Below are positions 1 to 8,778 of a DNA stretch of 64,000 bases, piece after piece; position 1 is the stretch's first letter, and each line of letters starts with the position of its first letter. Both the position numbers and the translations under genes were made by a program. The DNA comes from Bacteroidetes bacterium 43-93 (GTDB lineage Bacteria; Bacteroidota; Bacteroidia; Chitinophagales; Chitinophagaceae), in the NCBI GenBank assembly GCA_001897855.1, contig MKUO01000017.1:186001-250000 (forward strand), in the 5' to 3' direction. The notes beneath the pieces are model-generated. The model was not told the DNA's origin. It did no database searches and saw nothing but the letters and a program-made list of their open reading frames with translations.

Positions 1-786
1 ATCTATTACCTAATGCCTGTCATTGCGCTTGCTATAATTGTCACTCCTTTTATCCTCATCAGGCGACAGAAAAATGAAAGGAATAAAGTGATATTATCCG
101 GGATGTTATTTTTCCTTGCAATGACTGTGCTTGTATTGCAATTCGTTTCTGTAGGCCCGGCTATCATGGCAGACAGGTATAGTTATGTTTCCTACATAGG
201 CCCGCTATTTATAGCGGGGATATTTCTGCAGGATCTTGTTGAAAACCCTAAAACCCGGTCTGTTATGTTGGGTATCGTTTCAGCATACTGCTTGCTATTA
301 GCTATCACAACCTATAACCGTATCCCGGTATGGCAAAACAGCAAAACACTTTGGACCGATGTGATCCAAAAATATCCGTACGATGTAGAACAAGTGGGCA
401 ATAACACGGTTATAAAAAAAATAGGCGCCAAAACAGCTTATAAAAACCTGGCAGACTGGTATGCGGAACATCAGCTACTGGACAGCGCATATCGTTACTA
501 CCAGGTGCTAATACTAGCCGGCACGAAAGACGCAGAAGTGTGGAGCAATGCAGGCAATATCTACGCTATGAAAGGACAACTAACAGAAGCATTAAATGCT
601 TTAAACAAAGCAATAAGTCTTGACCCTAAGAATACCGACAATTATATTAAACGTGGCCTGGTGCATATGCAACTGGGCAAAACAGACGAGGCAATAGCGG
701 ATATGGACCAAGCCCTTGCTGCCGACCCATCAAACGCGCAAGCAAAAGACCTTCGTAAGAAATTCATGGAACATCGCCCTAAGTAG
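1..786 (+). CDS. C-terminal part of a polytopic membrane protein with TPR repeats (5' end outside window)
   Basis: The reading frame is open through base 1, so the gene is cut by the window edge; the ATG at 13 is probably internal. The visible part has about four hydrophobic membrane segments. It also has an ADRYSYV motif before a membrane segment, which resembles the signature of TMTC-like or GT-C glycosyltransferase-type membrane proteins. After residue 150 come at least two TPR units (AEVWSNAGNIYAMKGQLTEAL and the following NYIKRGLVHMQLGKTDEAI). The likely role is a membrane glycosyltransferase-like protein whose C-terminal TPRs mediate contacts; this is family inference, and the catalytic N-terminus is not visible. 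The gene at 28677 has a similar membrane-plus-TPR layout. Confidence 0.75.
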   Translation: MYYLMPVIALAIIVTPFILIRRQKNERNKVILSGMLFFLAMTVLVLQFVSVGPAIMADRYSYVSYIGPLFIAGIFLQDLVENPKTRSVMLGIVSAYCLLLAITTYNRIPVWQNSKTLWTDVIQKYPYDVEQVGNNTVIKKIGAKTAYKNLADWYAEHQLLDSAYRYYQVLILAGTKDAEVWSNAGNIYAMKGQLTEALNALNKAISLDPKNTDNYIKRGLVHMQLGKTDEAIADMDQALAADPSNAQAKDLRKKFMEHRPK

Positions 787-837
787 CCATCATAGACGAC
801 GCTAACGGGTATCAGTTTTTTACTATAATTAGTGGTA

Positions 838-845
838 TAGATTTG
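838..845 (+). promoter_or_regulatory. Bacteroidota -7 box TAGATTTG before the SDR gene
   Basis: TAGATTTG matches the Bacteroidota primary-sigma -7 consensus TAnnTTTG and lies 41 bases before the ATG at 887. No clear TTG -33 element is seen at the usual 19-21 base spacing, so support is moderate. Confidence 0.4.
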
Positions 846-886
846 TATATGCTACAGTTCAATATAGAGCATAAAAAATACAACTA

Positions 887-1648
887 ATGAAAAAGCTGGA
901 AAACAAAACGGTGTTCATTACCGGGGGCCTGTCTGGCATAGGCAAGGCATGCGCAGTATTAGCAGCAAAGGAAGGTGCCAATGTTGCTATCGCAGACATA
1001 CAATCAAACACTACTGAATTGGCCATGCAGGAAATTAAAGCGGTGAACTCAAAAGCCATATTCATCCCCTGCGATGTATCTGACTTTGCTCAGGTCGGTA
1101 ATGCCATCAAAAAAGCAATTGACACATTTTCTTCTCTTGATGTAGCGCTTAACAATGCGGGTATAGGCGGCGAAGCCAATGATGTTGGTGATATGACACA
1201 AGAAGCCTGGCTGAAGGTAATAGGCATTAACCTGAACGGCGTTTTTTATTGTATGAAGCACGAACTGCAGCAAATGGCCAAGCAGCAAAGTGGTGTCATC
1301 ATCAATATGGCATCGATACTGGGCAAAGTAGGATTTGCGAAATCGAGCCACTATGTTGCTGCCAAACACGGCGTAGTAGGATTAACGCAGACTGCCGCAA
1401 TGGAATATGCTACACGGGGAATACGCATCAATGCAATATGTCCCGGTTTTATAGAAACCCCGTTATTGACAAAAGGTGGCATTGAGGAAGATAATGATGC
1501 AGGCAAATGGATAAAAAGCCTGCATCCGATGAAACGACTGGGCAGGGCAGAAGAAATTGCGGAAGCCTTTTTGTTTCTTGCATCCGATACAAGTAGCTTC
1601 GTGACTGGTACTGCCCTGGAAGTAGATGGGGGTTACCTGGCGCAATAG
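887..1648 (+). CDS. SDR-family NAD(P)-dependent oxidoreductase
   Basis: 253 residues, the usual length of a classical short-chain dehydrogenase/reductase. The N-terminal Rossmann motif TGGLSGIGKA is at about residues 13-22. The NNAG motif sits in LNNAGIGGE. The catalytic Ser is in the INMASILGK stretch, and the catalytic Tyr and Lys are in HYVAAKHG (YxxxK). The C-terminus EVDGGYLAQ is typical of the glucose 1-dehydrogenase/3-oxoacyl-ACP-reductase-like subgroup. The substrate cannot be told from sequence. It is a single gene followed by a strong hairpin, so it is likely monocistronic and cytoplasmic. Confidence 0.93.
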   Translation: MKKLENKTVFITGGLSGIGKACAVLAAKEGANVAIADIQSNTTELAMQEIKAVNSKAIFIPCDVSDFAQVGNAIKKAIDTFSSLDVALNNAGIGGEANDVGDMTQEAWLKVIGINLNGVFYCMKHELQQMAKQQSGVIINMASILGKVGFAKSSHYVAAKHGVVGLTQTAAMEYATRGIRINAICPGFIETPLLTKGGIEEDNDAGKWIKSLHPMKRLGRAEEIAEAFLFLASDTSSFVTGTALEVDGGYLAQ

Positions 1649-1669
1649 ACCATTTAATATTTAAAAAAT

Positions 1670-1702
1670 AACAAAGCCTTTGTATGGAACAAAGGCTTTG
1701 TT
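1670..1702. terminator. Bidirectional intrinsic terminator between convergent genes
   Basis: A perfect 12-bp inverted repeat, AACAAAGCCTTT / AAAGGCTTTGTT, with a 9-base loop. It lies between the SDR gene (ending 1648) and the convergent lipoprotein gene (ending 1733). Confidence 0.8.
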
Positions 1703-1732
1703 ATTGTATTGCTGACTATAATTGATAGATTT

Positions 1733-3235
1733 CTATCTCTTAAACTGGTTCCTGTTTTCTGCAGTTATGAGATTACCCTGTATAGACCATGCGAAATCCA
1801 GTTTCAAAGTTTGTTTATAGATCGGCGCGTTGAGATCAATATAGGTATCACCGATGTATTGGGGTTGATTCTTTTGTGCAACGGTTGATGGAGCATAATT
1901 TGCATGGGCGTGGCAGCTCATGCAATTGGTACGCACACCCCAATTATTTTCTACAGGCTTACCATTGGTAATTACAAATGCAGGATCATTCAATGCAGCT
2001 TTACCGATAGGCCCGAATGTAAAAGACGCCTCCAGGTAGGGATTAAATGCATAGATAGAAGTCCCTTTATTATTACCACCGGTATATGGCTGGTTAGGAT
2101 AGATATAAGTGTAGGCAGGAGCCATTGCATAATGGCGTGGTGCGCCGGTTAGCTCTTTAGGCCTCCGGGCGGCAATGGCTTTAGAGCTTGGAGCAGGCGG
2201 ATTATCCGCATCAGGCGTCCACCAGTATGTTTGCCAGGTCCAGCGGAATGTTTCTTTGGTGGTAACGTGCATCGCTACAAGAATGGCAATATCGCCCGCT
2301 TTCGCATTCCTGGTTTGCCCGGAAGCATTCAATTCATTAGCGGTTTGCTGATCTAACTTAAAGTGTATGAAATTATCTACGTTATAAGTATTCTGTGGGT
2401 TCTTTCCCTGGCCGGTATCTACGCCGCCATTTCCCTGTCCATTGTTTTTAGGATCTACATATACCCATCCCGGCCATGAACCTTCACCATAGGCCTTTGG
2501 AACAGAAGGTGTACCGGGCCATACATTCAGCCTGTAACAACCGCCCCATTGTTTAAAGGTATCTGCATCTACCTGGAATATTTCAAAAACAGGCTTAATG
2601 GTGATACCTGTGTTGGGGAACTGTGGTATTTCTGTATTGCCTGCATTTAACATACCTTGCAGTACCGCAGAATCAAACAGCTTATTCTTAACCGCAAATT
2701 GCGCTGCGGTAGGGTCGTATTTTACGAAGCCGGTAATACGGGTACTGTCTAAGCTATCGATATTGGTAATGCCCAGCATGCGTGCTGCCTGCTTTTGTTT
2801 GTGAAGAAACTGGTGTGGCCTATGCAGCGTACCTCTATGCGTTTTCACTTCTTCCATCGATAAAGCCTTGCCGGTATTTTCCTGGTAAACGATCATTTGC
2901 ATCATATCATCAGGAGTAAGCCAGGTTTCAAAGATTCGTATATCCTGCCCTTCTGCCTGTTCACCGGAGTTGGTATTAAGTCCGGCCCAGATACCCCATG
3001 CATGTGCAGCAATTTTATCATTATTCATACTGTCGATCCAACCATTAATCACATTTGAATCTTCAGGAAACCTAAAACCGGGTATCCCTGGATCGGGAAA
3101 ATCTTTAGGAATGATAAAATTTGACTTCGGTTTGGCACCGGCGCTGGTTTCTTCACCCTTCTTAGGTTCGTTATTACAGCGAACACAGGTGATCACAACT
3201 GCCAATAGCAGTAAAATCGGGATGCTTTTTTTCAT
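1733..3235 (-). CDS. Secreted lipoprotein with a single haem-binding CxxCH motif
   Basis: 500 residues. The N-terminus (MKKSIPILLLLAVVITCVRC) is a lipoprotein signal peptide with the lipobox Cys at residue 20, followed by a Lys/Glu-rich linker. One c-type haem motif, CMSCH, is at about residues 438-442 in a region that also has nearby His residues (CHAHANY). The rest is Trp- and Pro-rich without another motif I recognise. It resembles uncharacterised cytochrome-c-like periplasmic lipoproteins. A redox role is inferred from the haem motif only. No operon partner is present; the gene ends at a shared terminator. Confidence 0.8.
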   Translation of the reverse strand: MKKSIPILLLLAVVITCVRCNNEPKKGEETSAGAKPKSNFIIPKDFPDPGIPGFRFPEDSNVINGWIDSMNNDKIAAHAWGIWAGLNTNSGEQAEGQDIRIFETWLTPDDMMQMIVYQENTGKALSMEEVKTHRGTLHRPHQFLHKQKQAARMLGITNIDSLDSTRITGFVKYDPTAAQFAVKNKLFDSAVLQGMLNAGNTEIPQFPNTGITIKPVFEIFQVDADTFKQWGGCYRLNVWPGTPSVPKAYGEGSWPGWVYVDPKNNGQGNGGVDTGQGKNPQNTYNVDNFIHFKLDQQTANELNASGQTRNAKAGDIAILVAMHVTTKETFRWTWQTYWWTPDADNPPAPSSKAIAARRPKELTGAPRHYAMAPAYTYIYPNQPYTGGNNKGTSIYAFNPYLEASFTFGPIGKAALNDPAFVITNGKPVENNWGVRTNCMSCHAHANYAPSTVAQKNQPQYIGDTYIDLNAPIYKQTLKLDFAWSIQGNLITAENRNQFKR

Positions 3236-3358
3236 GTGTGTGTTGTGTTTTTATATGTGAATAGTTATAAACAACTGAGTAAGTTTCATCACAAGACTTA
3301 ACACCGGGGAATTATAGTAACGACGTAAAAGTAATAAACAAAATAATTTAAAACACCC

Positions 3359-3430
3359 GTTAAAACACTGTAAAGTAAAAATTAGCTCTTGCCGTTAACT
3401 TGTTTTCTGTTAACAATTCCAATCGTTAAT
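3359..3430. promoter_or_regulatory. Cluster of five GTTAA-like hexamers in an intergenic region
   Basis: GTTAAA (3359), GTAAAG (3370), GTTAAC (3394), GTTAAC (3409) and GTTAAT (3425), all on the + strand, lie between the start of the haem lipoprotein gene and the next gene's terminator. The hexamer is the same as in the ladders upstream of the pilin-like genes. Only the first pair shows 11-bp spacing; the last three are 15-16 bp apart. It could be an operator of the minus-strand gene at 3235 or chance in AT-rich DNA. Confidence 0.3.
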
Positions 3431-3477
3431 AAACGTGCTGTCGTTTGGTACAGGAACAAGTGCAGTCCATTCTATAA

Positions 3478-3511
3478 AAAAATATTGCCCCGATTCCGGG
3501 GCAATATTTTT
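3478..3511. terminator. Intrinsic terminator, overlaps stop codon of the 3510-4010 gene
   Basis: A 15-bp inverted repeat (core TATTGCCCCG / CGGGGCAATA) with a 4-base loop and A/T tracts on both sides. Its right arm overlaps the stop codon of the minus-strand lipoprotein gene. Confidence 0.8.
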
Positions 3512-4010
3512 ATTTGATCAAAGGAACATAAAAAGAACCTTCTGTTACGGTTACAGAATCCTTAGTTGGGTCAAGCTTATCATAAAGCTTACCGCTAAAT
3601 TCCCCTTTAATAGTTGCATTATCGTCAGAAATAATCTTAATAACAAACGTTGAATCATCGTTTAGCGTCTGGTAACCATCTACATCATTGGTGTACGATA
3701 TAGCGATAACACCTTTTTTGCGCCCACCAGTATAATTCCCTGCGCCACTATAGTTGTCGATACCAATAGAATAGCCATAGCTACTACCTTTAAACGTTAT
3801 AAAACAAGAGGCAGAGAGTAATACAGGTGTATCCGGGCTTTTGGCCGCAAGAAACGTACCACCATCGTACATAGTACCGTTTATCTTAGCTTTAAAATAA
3901 TAAGTAGGGGTAGCCGGCGTTGCGTTTGTGTTATTGTTATTATCTTTTTTGCTACAAGATGTGGCAAACATAATAACCGAAATACCCAGGAGGATAAAAT
4001 GCTTTTTCAT
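3510..4010 (-). CDS. Small lipoprotein of unknown function
   Basis: 166 residues. The N-terminus MKKHFILLGISVIMFATSC is a lipoprotein signal with lipobox FATSC. It is followed by an Asn/Thr-rich linker (KKDNNNNTNATPATPT) and a beta-rich domain. The domain has the pattern common to small DUF-type Bacteroidota lipoproteins (F-KAKINGTMYDGGTF near residue 45, then IKGEFSGKLYD near residue 135), in which an N-terminal strand segment and a late GxFSG element recur. I do not recognise a precise function. It is probably anchored in the outer or inner membrane facing the periplasm, and it is transcribed alone. Confidence 0.75.
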   Translation of the reverse strand: MKKHFILLGISVIMFATSCSKKDNNNNTNATPATPTYYFKAKINGTMYDGGTFLAAKSPDTPVLLSASCFITFKGSSYGYSIGIDNYSGAGNYTGGRKKGVIAISYTNDVDGYQTLNDDSTFVIKIISDDNATIKGEFSGKLYDKLDPTKDSVTVTEGSFYVPLIK

Positions 4011-4112
4011 ATAGATTTAGTGTTATTGGTAAAACAATGCGAATAAATATACTACCCTATTTCTTTTTTCATAGCAGATATTTATCTTGTTCTTATCGAA
4101 CTAAAAACACTG

Positions 4113-5639
4113 ATGAGAAAAGCCATTCCACTCGTACTGCTTAGCGCAGCAACAATCTGTATCTCCTTTAAAAGTGATCGTGTAAACCTGGGAATGATAA
4201 CCAGGATAAAGCAGGAAGGCTTCAATGATTCTAAAGTAATGCAGACACTGTTTGAGCTAACAGATGTTAATGGCCCGCGCCTTACAGGATCAGCAGGCAT
4301 GAAACATGCAGAAAAATGGGCGGTGCAAAAATTAAAAGAATGGGGATTGGAAAATGTGCATACAGAGCGCTGGGGTACATTTGGTAAAGGCTGGGAAATA
4401 CAAAAGTGTTATGTGGCGATGAAGGCCCCCTACTACCAGGCATTGATCGCCGTGCCTAAGGCATGGACACCCGGGACTAATGGAAACATTACCGGTGATG
4501 CCATTCTTGTAAAAACAGACAGCCTGGACAAATATGCCGGTAAACTGAATGGAAAGATCGTAGTATTGGCTACCGGCGACGCCTACGACCAAAATATGGG
4601 ATTGAAAGCAGATGCCAGCCGCTTGACAGAAGAGGACCTGCGGAGGACTGCAATGGACCCTCACATTACCGATGCCGATAACCCTAAAGCCGGACGGAAT
4701 TATCATCCTTATATATCGCGCCAAAAAATAGACTCTTTCCTGATGGCAGAAGGTGCAAAGGCGGTGATAAGCCTGCGCAGGGGCAATATGGGTACTGTTT
4801 TTACCAGCAATGGTGCCAGCCGCGCATGGGATGCCAAACCTGTACTGCCAGAACTGGAAATGGGATCTGAGCATATATACAGACTGGAGCGCCTGCTGAC
4901 AGCAGGCAAAAAAGTAAGCCTGGAAATGGATATAAAGACGAGCTTTTCTATGGCCGACAGCACTGAATATAATGTTGTAGGCGAAATACCCGGTACAGAC
5001 AGGGAACTGAAAAACGAAATAGTAATGCTTGGCGCGCACATGGACTCCTGGCACGCAGCTACGGGCGCTACCGACAATGGTACAGGCACAGCAGTAACTA
5101 TGGAAGCAGTTCGGATTTTAAAAGCATTAAACATACACCCTAAACGTACGATACGCATCGTGTTATGGAGTGGCGAAGAGCAAGGGCTGCTTGGAAGCAG
5201 GGGATATGTAAAAAAACATTTTGGCGACCGACTGACAATGCAGCTAAAACCCGAACAGGAACTGGTGAGCGCTTATTACAATCTTGATAATGGTGGCGGA
5301 AAGATCAGAGGCATCTATACCCAGAATAATGATGCAGTATATCCCATCTTCGAACAATGGCTGCAGCCGTTTAAAGACCTGGATGCCACGACAGTGACCA
5401 ATCGCAATACGGGAGGCACAGACCATCTATCTTTTGATGAGATTGGCATACCGGGATTTCAGTTTATACAAGATCCAATGGAATATGGATCGCGCACGCA
5501 CCATAGCAACATGGATACTTATGAAAGGGCAAATGCAAACGACCTGATGCAGGCATCTATCATCATGGCCTCTTTTGTGTACAATACGGCTATGCGCGAT
5601 GAAATGCTGCCACGGAAACCGTTACCTAAGAGAAAATAA
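4113..5639 (+). CDS. M28-family zinc aminopeptidase, secreted
   Basis: 508 residues. The signal peptide is MRKAIPLVLLSAATICISF. The catalytic domain has the M28 di-zinc ligands: His in GAHMDSW, the bridging Asp in ATDNGTG, the catalytic Glu pair in WSGEEQGLLGS, Asp in YNLDNGGG, and a terminal His in HHSNMDTYE. The part between roughly residues 100 and 260 fits an inserted PA-like lid domain, as in related secreted peptidases. It probably removes N-terminal residues from peptides in the periplasm or outside the cell. The start ATG was chosen because it gives a good signal peptide. The next gene starts 40 bases downstream. Confidence 0.92.
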   Translation: MRKAIPLVLLSAATICISFKSDRVNLGMITRIKQEGFNDSKVMQTLFELTDVNGPRLTGSAGMKHAEKWAVQKLKEWGLENVHTERWGTFGKGWEIQKCYVAMKAPYYQALIAVPKAWTPGTNGNITGDAILVKTDSLDKYAGKLNGKIVVLATGDAYDQNMGLKADASRLTEEDLRRTAMDPHITDADNPKAGRNYHPYISRQKIDSFLMAEGAKAVISLRRGNMGTVFTSNGASRAWDAKPVLPELEMGSEHIYRLERLLTAGKKVSLEMDIKTSFSMADSTEYNVVGEIPGTDRELKNEIVMLGAHMDSWHAATGATDNGTGTAVTMEAVRILKALNIHPKRTIRIVLWSGEEQGLLGSRGYVKKHFGDRLTMQLKPEQELVSAYYNLDNGGGKIRGIYTQNNDAVYPIFEQWLQPFKDLDATTVTNRNTGGTDHLSFDEIGIPGFQFIQDPMEYGSRTHHSNMDTYERANANDLMQASIIMASFVYNTAMRDEMLPRKPLPKRK

Positions 5640-5679
5640 TAATCAATATTTTTTGTAATTTTTCGTACCAAACCTGAGT

Positions 5680-6453
5680 ATGAAAAATTTCCTATTATCC
5701 TTTCTCTGTTTATTAACGGCAACAGAAGCCGTGGCACAATCCAAATACCGCAGTTCTTTACAGGACTACTATCTGGCTAATTCTATTGACAATAACAGGT
5801 TCTGGAAAAGATTTTCTGTAGCAGGCGGCCTGCATTTTATTCCCGGCACTGCCGATCTGCATTTTATGGGATTTGCAGATTCCTCCTACATTGACACTGC
5901 CATATCGGCTACCATAAAAGCGAAGCAATCTTACGCATTTTATGTGGGCAGCTATTTCCCCATTGCCCTGATGTCGGATAAGAGTATGTTGGTAGCAGAG
6001 GTGGAATTGATGGCTTCTGTCAGCAAGCTTACCTACGATAGTATTCCTATAGCAGCAAAAACAAACATATCTGCCCCAACTGATGTTTATAAAATAGGAA
6101 TACCGGTAAGCCTGGAGTACAGAAGCGGTGCCGATGTTCTTCTCAATAAGGATGCTAAATCTATGTTCACTTTGGGTGCCGGTATTAATTTTTGTATCAT
6201 CAATTCGGACGATTATGACCGGGTGACCCCGTTGAGAGCATTACCATTTGTAAAAGCGGAACTGGGCTTCTTTGCCGGTATTGGTTTCAAGATCAGGGGT
6301 GTTTATTATTTTGGTAATTCAGACTACAACTATACCGTAAACTATAATGTTGCACACGGTACCGGTGACCAGTTAATATCTAAATTCAGAGGTTCTAATG
6401 GGTTTAACTTAACACTGGTGCTCATGCCTTTTTCGGTAAACTGGAGCCGTTAA
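5680..6453 (+). CDS. Predicted outer-membrane/secreted beta-barrel protein, unknown function
   Basis: 257 residues with signal peptide MKNFLLSFLCLLTATEAVAQ. The rest alternates short hydrophobic strands and glycine turns (for example FAGIGFKIRGVYYFGNSDYNY), ending NLTVLVLMPFSVNWS-like, which suggests a small outer-membrane barrel. I recognise no family. It follows the M28 peptidase gene by 40 bases on the same strand and could be co-transcribed with it. Confidence 0.7.
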   Translation: MKNFLLSFLCLLTATEAVAQSKYRSSLQDYYLANSIDNNRFWKRFSVAGGLHFIPGTADLHFMGFADSSYIDTAISATIKAKQSYAFYVGSYFPIALMSDKSMLVAEVELMASVSKLTYDSIPIAAKTNISAPTDVYKIGIPVSLEYRSGADVLLNKDAKSMFTLGAGINFCIINSDDYDRVTPLRALPFVKAELGFFAGIGFKIRGVYYFGNSDYNYTVNYNVAHGTGDQLISKFRGSNGFNLTLVLMPFSVNWSR

Positions 6454-6558
6454 AAAAGCTACCGGCATCCGTACTGGCAGGTAGGTATAAATACGTGTAC
6501 GGGGGTAAAGAGAAACAAGACGCGTTGATCTTATTTTGTAACAAACTAATTCCTTGTT

Positions 6559-7740
6559 ATGAAAAAGATCTTTACCCTTTTCTTTTTATTGACTGTTACC
6601 ATTGCAGGGTACAGCCAACCAACGCTGTGCAGCGGTTTCGGGTTTATGGGAGGTATAGATGGCAATACCTATACCAGGACCACCACATTTGGCACCCGCA
6701 ACTATCAATACATATCTGCAGCTAACGACGGGTCTCAATTTTACGCGGCCAGCTTTACAAGCAACAAGCTGTATTGGATCAGCACATCTTTTGCAATAAC
6801 GGATTCCATGAATGTAACCTTATATGATATTGCTTCCTCAAACGAAGCCAATACATTGTTTGGCCTCACGCAATCTGCTATGTATCGCATCAACACAAGT
6901 GGCAAATCGGTTACCGATAGTATTGCTATTGCAAACCCCTTCAGGCTGGAAGAAAGGCCCGGGGCGAAAGAAGTATGGGTATCCGGCGATAGTATGATCT
7001 ACGTAGTAGATTATACATCAGGGCTTAGCAAATCAAGCATACATATTTCTAACAATGCCGGTGACTACTATAATGTGAGGTTTACGAAAGGTGGTACGCT
7101 GGCTTATAAAATTGCTGCAGCCAGTAAAAAAATATTTAAGATAGATGCACTGACTAAAACTAAACTGGACTCTGCAAATCTCGCCAACGCCAATGGTTAT
7201 GATATAGAAGTATCTACCGATAGCAGCAAGATATTTGTGAGCATGCCAAACGATAAAAAGATCATGATATACCAGGCAAGCAATATGGCATTGGTGGATT
7301 CGATCGTTAGTCCGCGTGAAGTATTCAGCTTATACAGGCACCCTTCGCGCAAAGAACTTTGGGCAGTAAATCACTTCCAGGATTCCATTACGGTATATGA
7401 TGAGGATACTAAAGCTACGATCGCGGTGATACCGGCTGCTTCCAGCCCTTTCCATGTTGCTTTTGCCAAAGGCAGTGTTTCGGTTACAGATGTTCCCCAG
7501 AATAATTATCACCTACTGGCTTATCCAAACCCGGCAACTAATGAACTATTTATCAAACTTCCGAATGGTAATCCGCATCGCCTTATTATTTCCGGTATAA
7601 GCGGACAGACTATATCGATACAGAACGAAACGAGTAACCAGTCGATCATACAAACAGACAAATTAATTCCAGGCAGCTACCAGCTATCTGTTTACGAAGG
7701 CGAAGCCTTAAAGAGTACTATCCGCTTCGTAAAACAATAA
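6559..7740 (+). CDS. Secreted YncE-like beta-propeller with T9SS type A sorting domain
   Basis: 393 residues. The signal peptide is MKKIFTLFFLLTVTIAGYSQ. Residues about 40-300 hold repeated short blades (NGYDIEVSTDSSKIFVSMPN; PREVFSLYRHPSRKELWAV) typical of YncE/quinoprotein-like seven-bladed propellers. A C-terminal domain from about residue 315 starts LLAYPNPATNELFIKLP and ends with GSYQLSVYEGEALKSTIRF. That is the type A sorting signal recognised by the type IX secretion system, so the protein should be secreted or surface-attached. The ligand is unknown. It is followed by a terminator-like hairpin. Confidence 0.85.
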   Translation: MKKIFTLFFLLTVTIAGYSQPTLCSGFGFMGGIDGNTYTRTTTFGTRNYQYISAANDGSQFYAASFTSNKLYWISTSFAITDSMNVTLYDIASSNEANTLFGLTQSAMYRINTSGKSVTDSIAIANPFRLEERPGAKEVWVSGDSMIYVVDYTSGLSKSSIHISNNAGDYYNVRFTKGGTLAYKIAAASKKIFKIDALTKTKLDSANLANANGYDIEVSTDSSKIFVSMPNDKKIMIYQASNMALVDSIVSPREVFSLYRHPSRKELWAVNHFQDSITVYDEDTKATIAVIPAASSPFHVAFAKGSVSVTDVPQNNYHLLAYPNPATNELFIKLPNGNPHRLIISGISGQTISIQNETSNQSIIQTDKLIPGSYQLSVYEGEALKSTIRFVKQ

Positions 7741-7764
7741 AGCCCCGATCCCTTTCAACCTAAA

Positions 7765-7792
7765 AAAGCCGTCCGTAGTAACGGGCGGCTTT
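7765..7792 (+). terminator. Intrinsic terminator of the beta-propeller gene
   Basis: Inverted repeat AAAGCCGTCCGT / ACGGGCGGCTTT with one G-T wobble and a 4-base loop, 25 bases after the stop codon. Confidence 0.7.
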
Positions 7793-7861
7793 ATAGCATC
7801 TATATCTTAAATCGGCGGTGCGTAGTGTTACGTTGCCACATCGTCTCCGGGCAATAAAAAT

Positions 7862-7886
7862 GCAACCGCAGTGGCCCTGCGGTTGC
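7862..7886 (-). terminator. Intrinsic terminator of the glycine-rich RRM gene
   Basis: Perfect 10-bp inverted repeat GCAACCGCAG / CTGCGGTTGC with a 5-base loop. On the minus strand it is followed by a run of five T. Confidence 0.8.
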
Positions 7887-7906
7887 TTATAATAAAATGA
7901 TTTTGC

Positions 7907-8602
7907 CTACAGCTTGTTGAAATCTTCGTCGTCGAGCTTGTTGAAATCGCGCTTATAACCGCCACGATTCTCATCACGATTGAAGTTACTGTTACGATCG
8001 CGGTTGTAACCATTATCACGGTTGTAACCACCATTATCGCGATTGTAGCCACCGCTATTGTTATTGTCGCGGTTATATCCGCCACCATTGTTATCACGAT
8101 TGTAACCACCGCTGCGATAGCCACCGCCGTTGTCGCGATTGTAGCCACCTTCACGATTATAACCACCACCATTATCACGGCTATAGCCACCACCTGAACT
8201 ACGATCGCGGTTGTAACCGCCACCGTTATCACGGTTATAGCCACCACCTGAGCTACGGTCGCGATTGAAACCGCCTCCACCGCCACGGTTAAAACCACCG
8301 CCGCCACCACGATTGCGGTTGAAACCGCCACCGCCGCCACGGTTATTGCCGCCCGGGCCATTCTTTGGTTTAGCTTCTTTTACAGAAATCACCTGCCCTT
8401 CAAAATAGGTCATGTCTATATTATCTATAGCATCAAGAGCGTGATACTTATCTGCCATTTCTACAAAGGCAAAACCTTTGGAAACCCCTGTTTCATTGTC
8501 ACGAATAACTTTTACAGAGAGTAGTTCTCCAAATTCTGAAAATGCCTTTTCAAGGGATTGTTCGTTCGTTTCAGGCGACAGATTACCTACAAATAAATTC
8601 AT
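7907..8602 (-). CDS. Glycine-rich RNA-binding protein (single RRM plus RGG/NRD-repeat tail)
   Basis: 231 residues. Residues 1-80 form an RRM domain: RNP2-like LFVGNL and RNP1-like KGFAFVEM. From about residue 80 to 215 there is a low-complexity tail of Gly, Asn, Arg, Asp and Tyr repeats (GGGGGFNR, then many GGYNRDN units). The last 15 residues are acidic-basic (KLDDEDFNKL). Single-RRM glycine-rich proteins of this kind occur in Bacteroidota and cyanobacteria and act as RNA chaperones or cold-response factors. Tails of this composition can drive phase separation in other systems; that is inference here. A tail-less paralogue is at 19505. Confidence 0.9.
   Translation of the reverse strand: MNLFVGNLSPETNEQSLEKAFSEFGELLSVKVIRDNETGVSKGFAFVEMADKYHALDAIDNIDMTYFEGQVISVKEAKPKNGPGGNNRGGGGGFNRNRGGGGGFNRGGGGGFNRDRSSGGGYNRDNGGGYNRDRSSGGGYSRDNGGGYNREGGYNRDNGGGYRSGGYNRDNNGGGYNRDNNNSGGYNRDNGGYNRDNGYNRDRNSNFNRDENRGGYKRDFNKLDDEDFNKL
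7960..8360 (-). repeat. Low-complexity repeat region coding the Gly/Asn/Arg/Asp/Tyr tail
   Basis: Short imperfect tandem units coding GGYNRDN, GGGYNRD and GGGGGFNR variants. The region is prone to length change by slippage or unequal recombination. Confidence 0.85.
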
Positions 8603-8758
8603 TATAATAGCTTATGGATACAAATATAATGTATTAAATTGTAAATAAGTGGTGGTTCGGATGGCATAAAATTTCAAAATATCAGTGATTTACCTATTCG
8701 TTAACATCCTCTTTTTCAATGGGATACACAGCACCTCCGGAGGCATAGATTTTATCCC

Positions 8759-8766
8759 TACTTTTG
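8759..8766 (+). promoter_or_regulatory. Bacteroidota -7 box TACTTTTG before the MlaD-like gene
   Basis: TACTTTTG matches TAnnTTTG and ends 12 bases before the ATG at 8779, so the mRNA leader would be only a few bases. An in-frame TTG at 8764 lies inside this box and is therefore unlikely to be the start codon. No clear -33 TTG is visible. Confidence 0.5.
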
Positions 8767-8778
8767 AACGGGAGAAAT

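Noticed and set aside
7828-8361. Val/Ala/Ile-rich open frame overlapping the RRM gene
   Set aside because: Its composition is a frame-shifted echo of the Gly/Asn/Arg repeats of the real gene.
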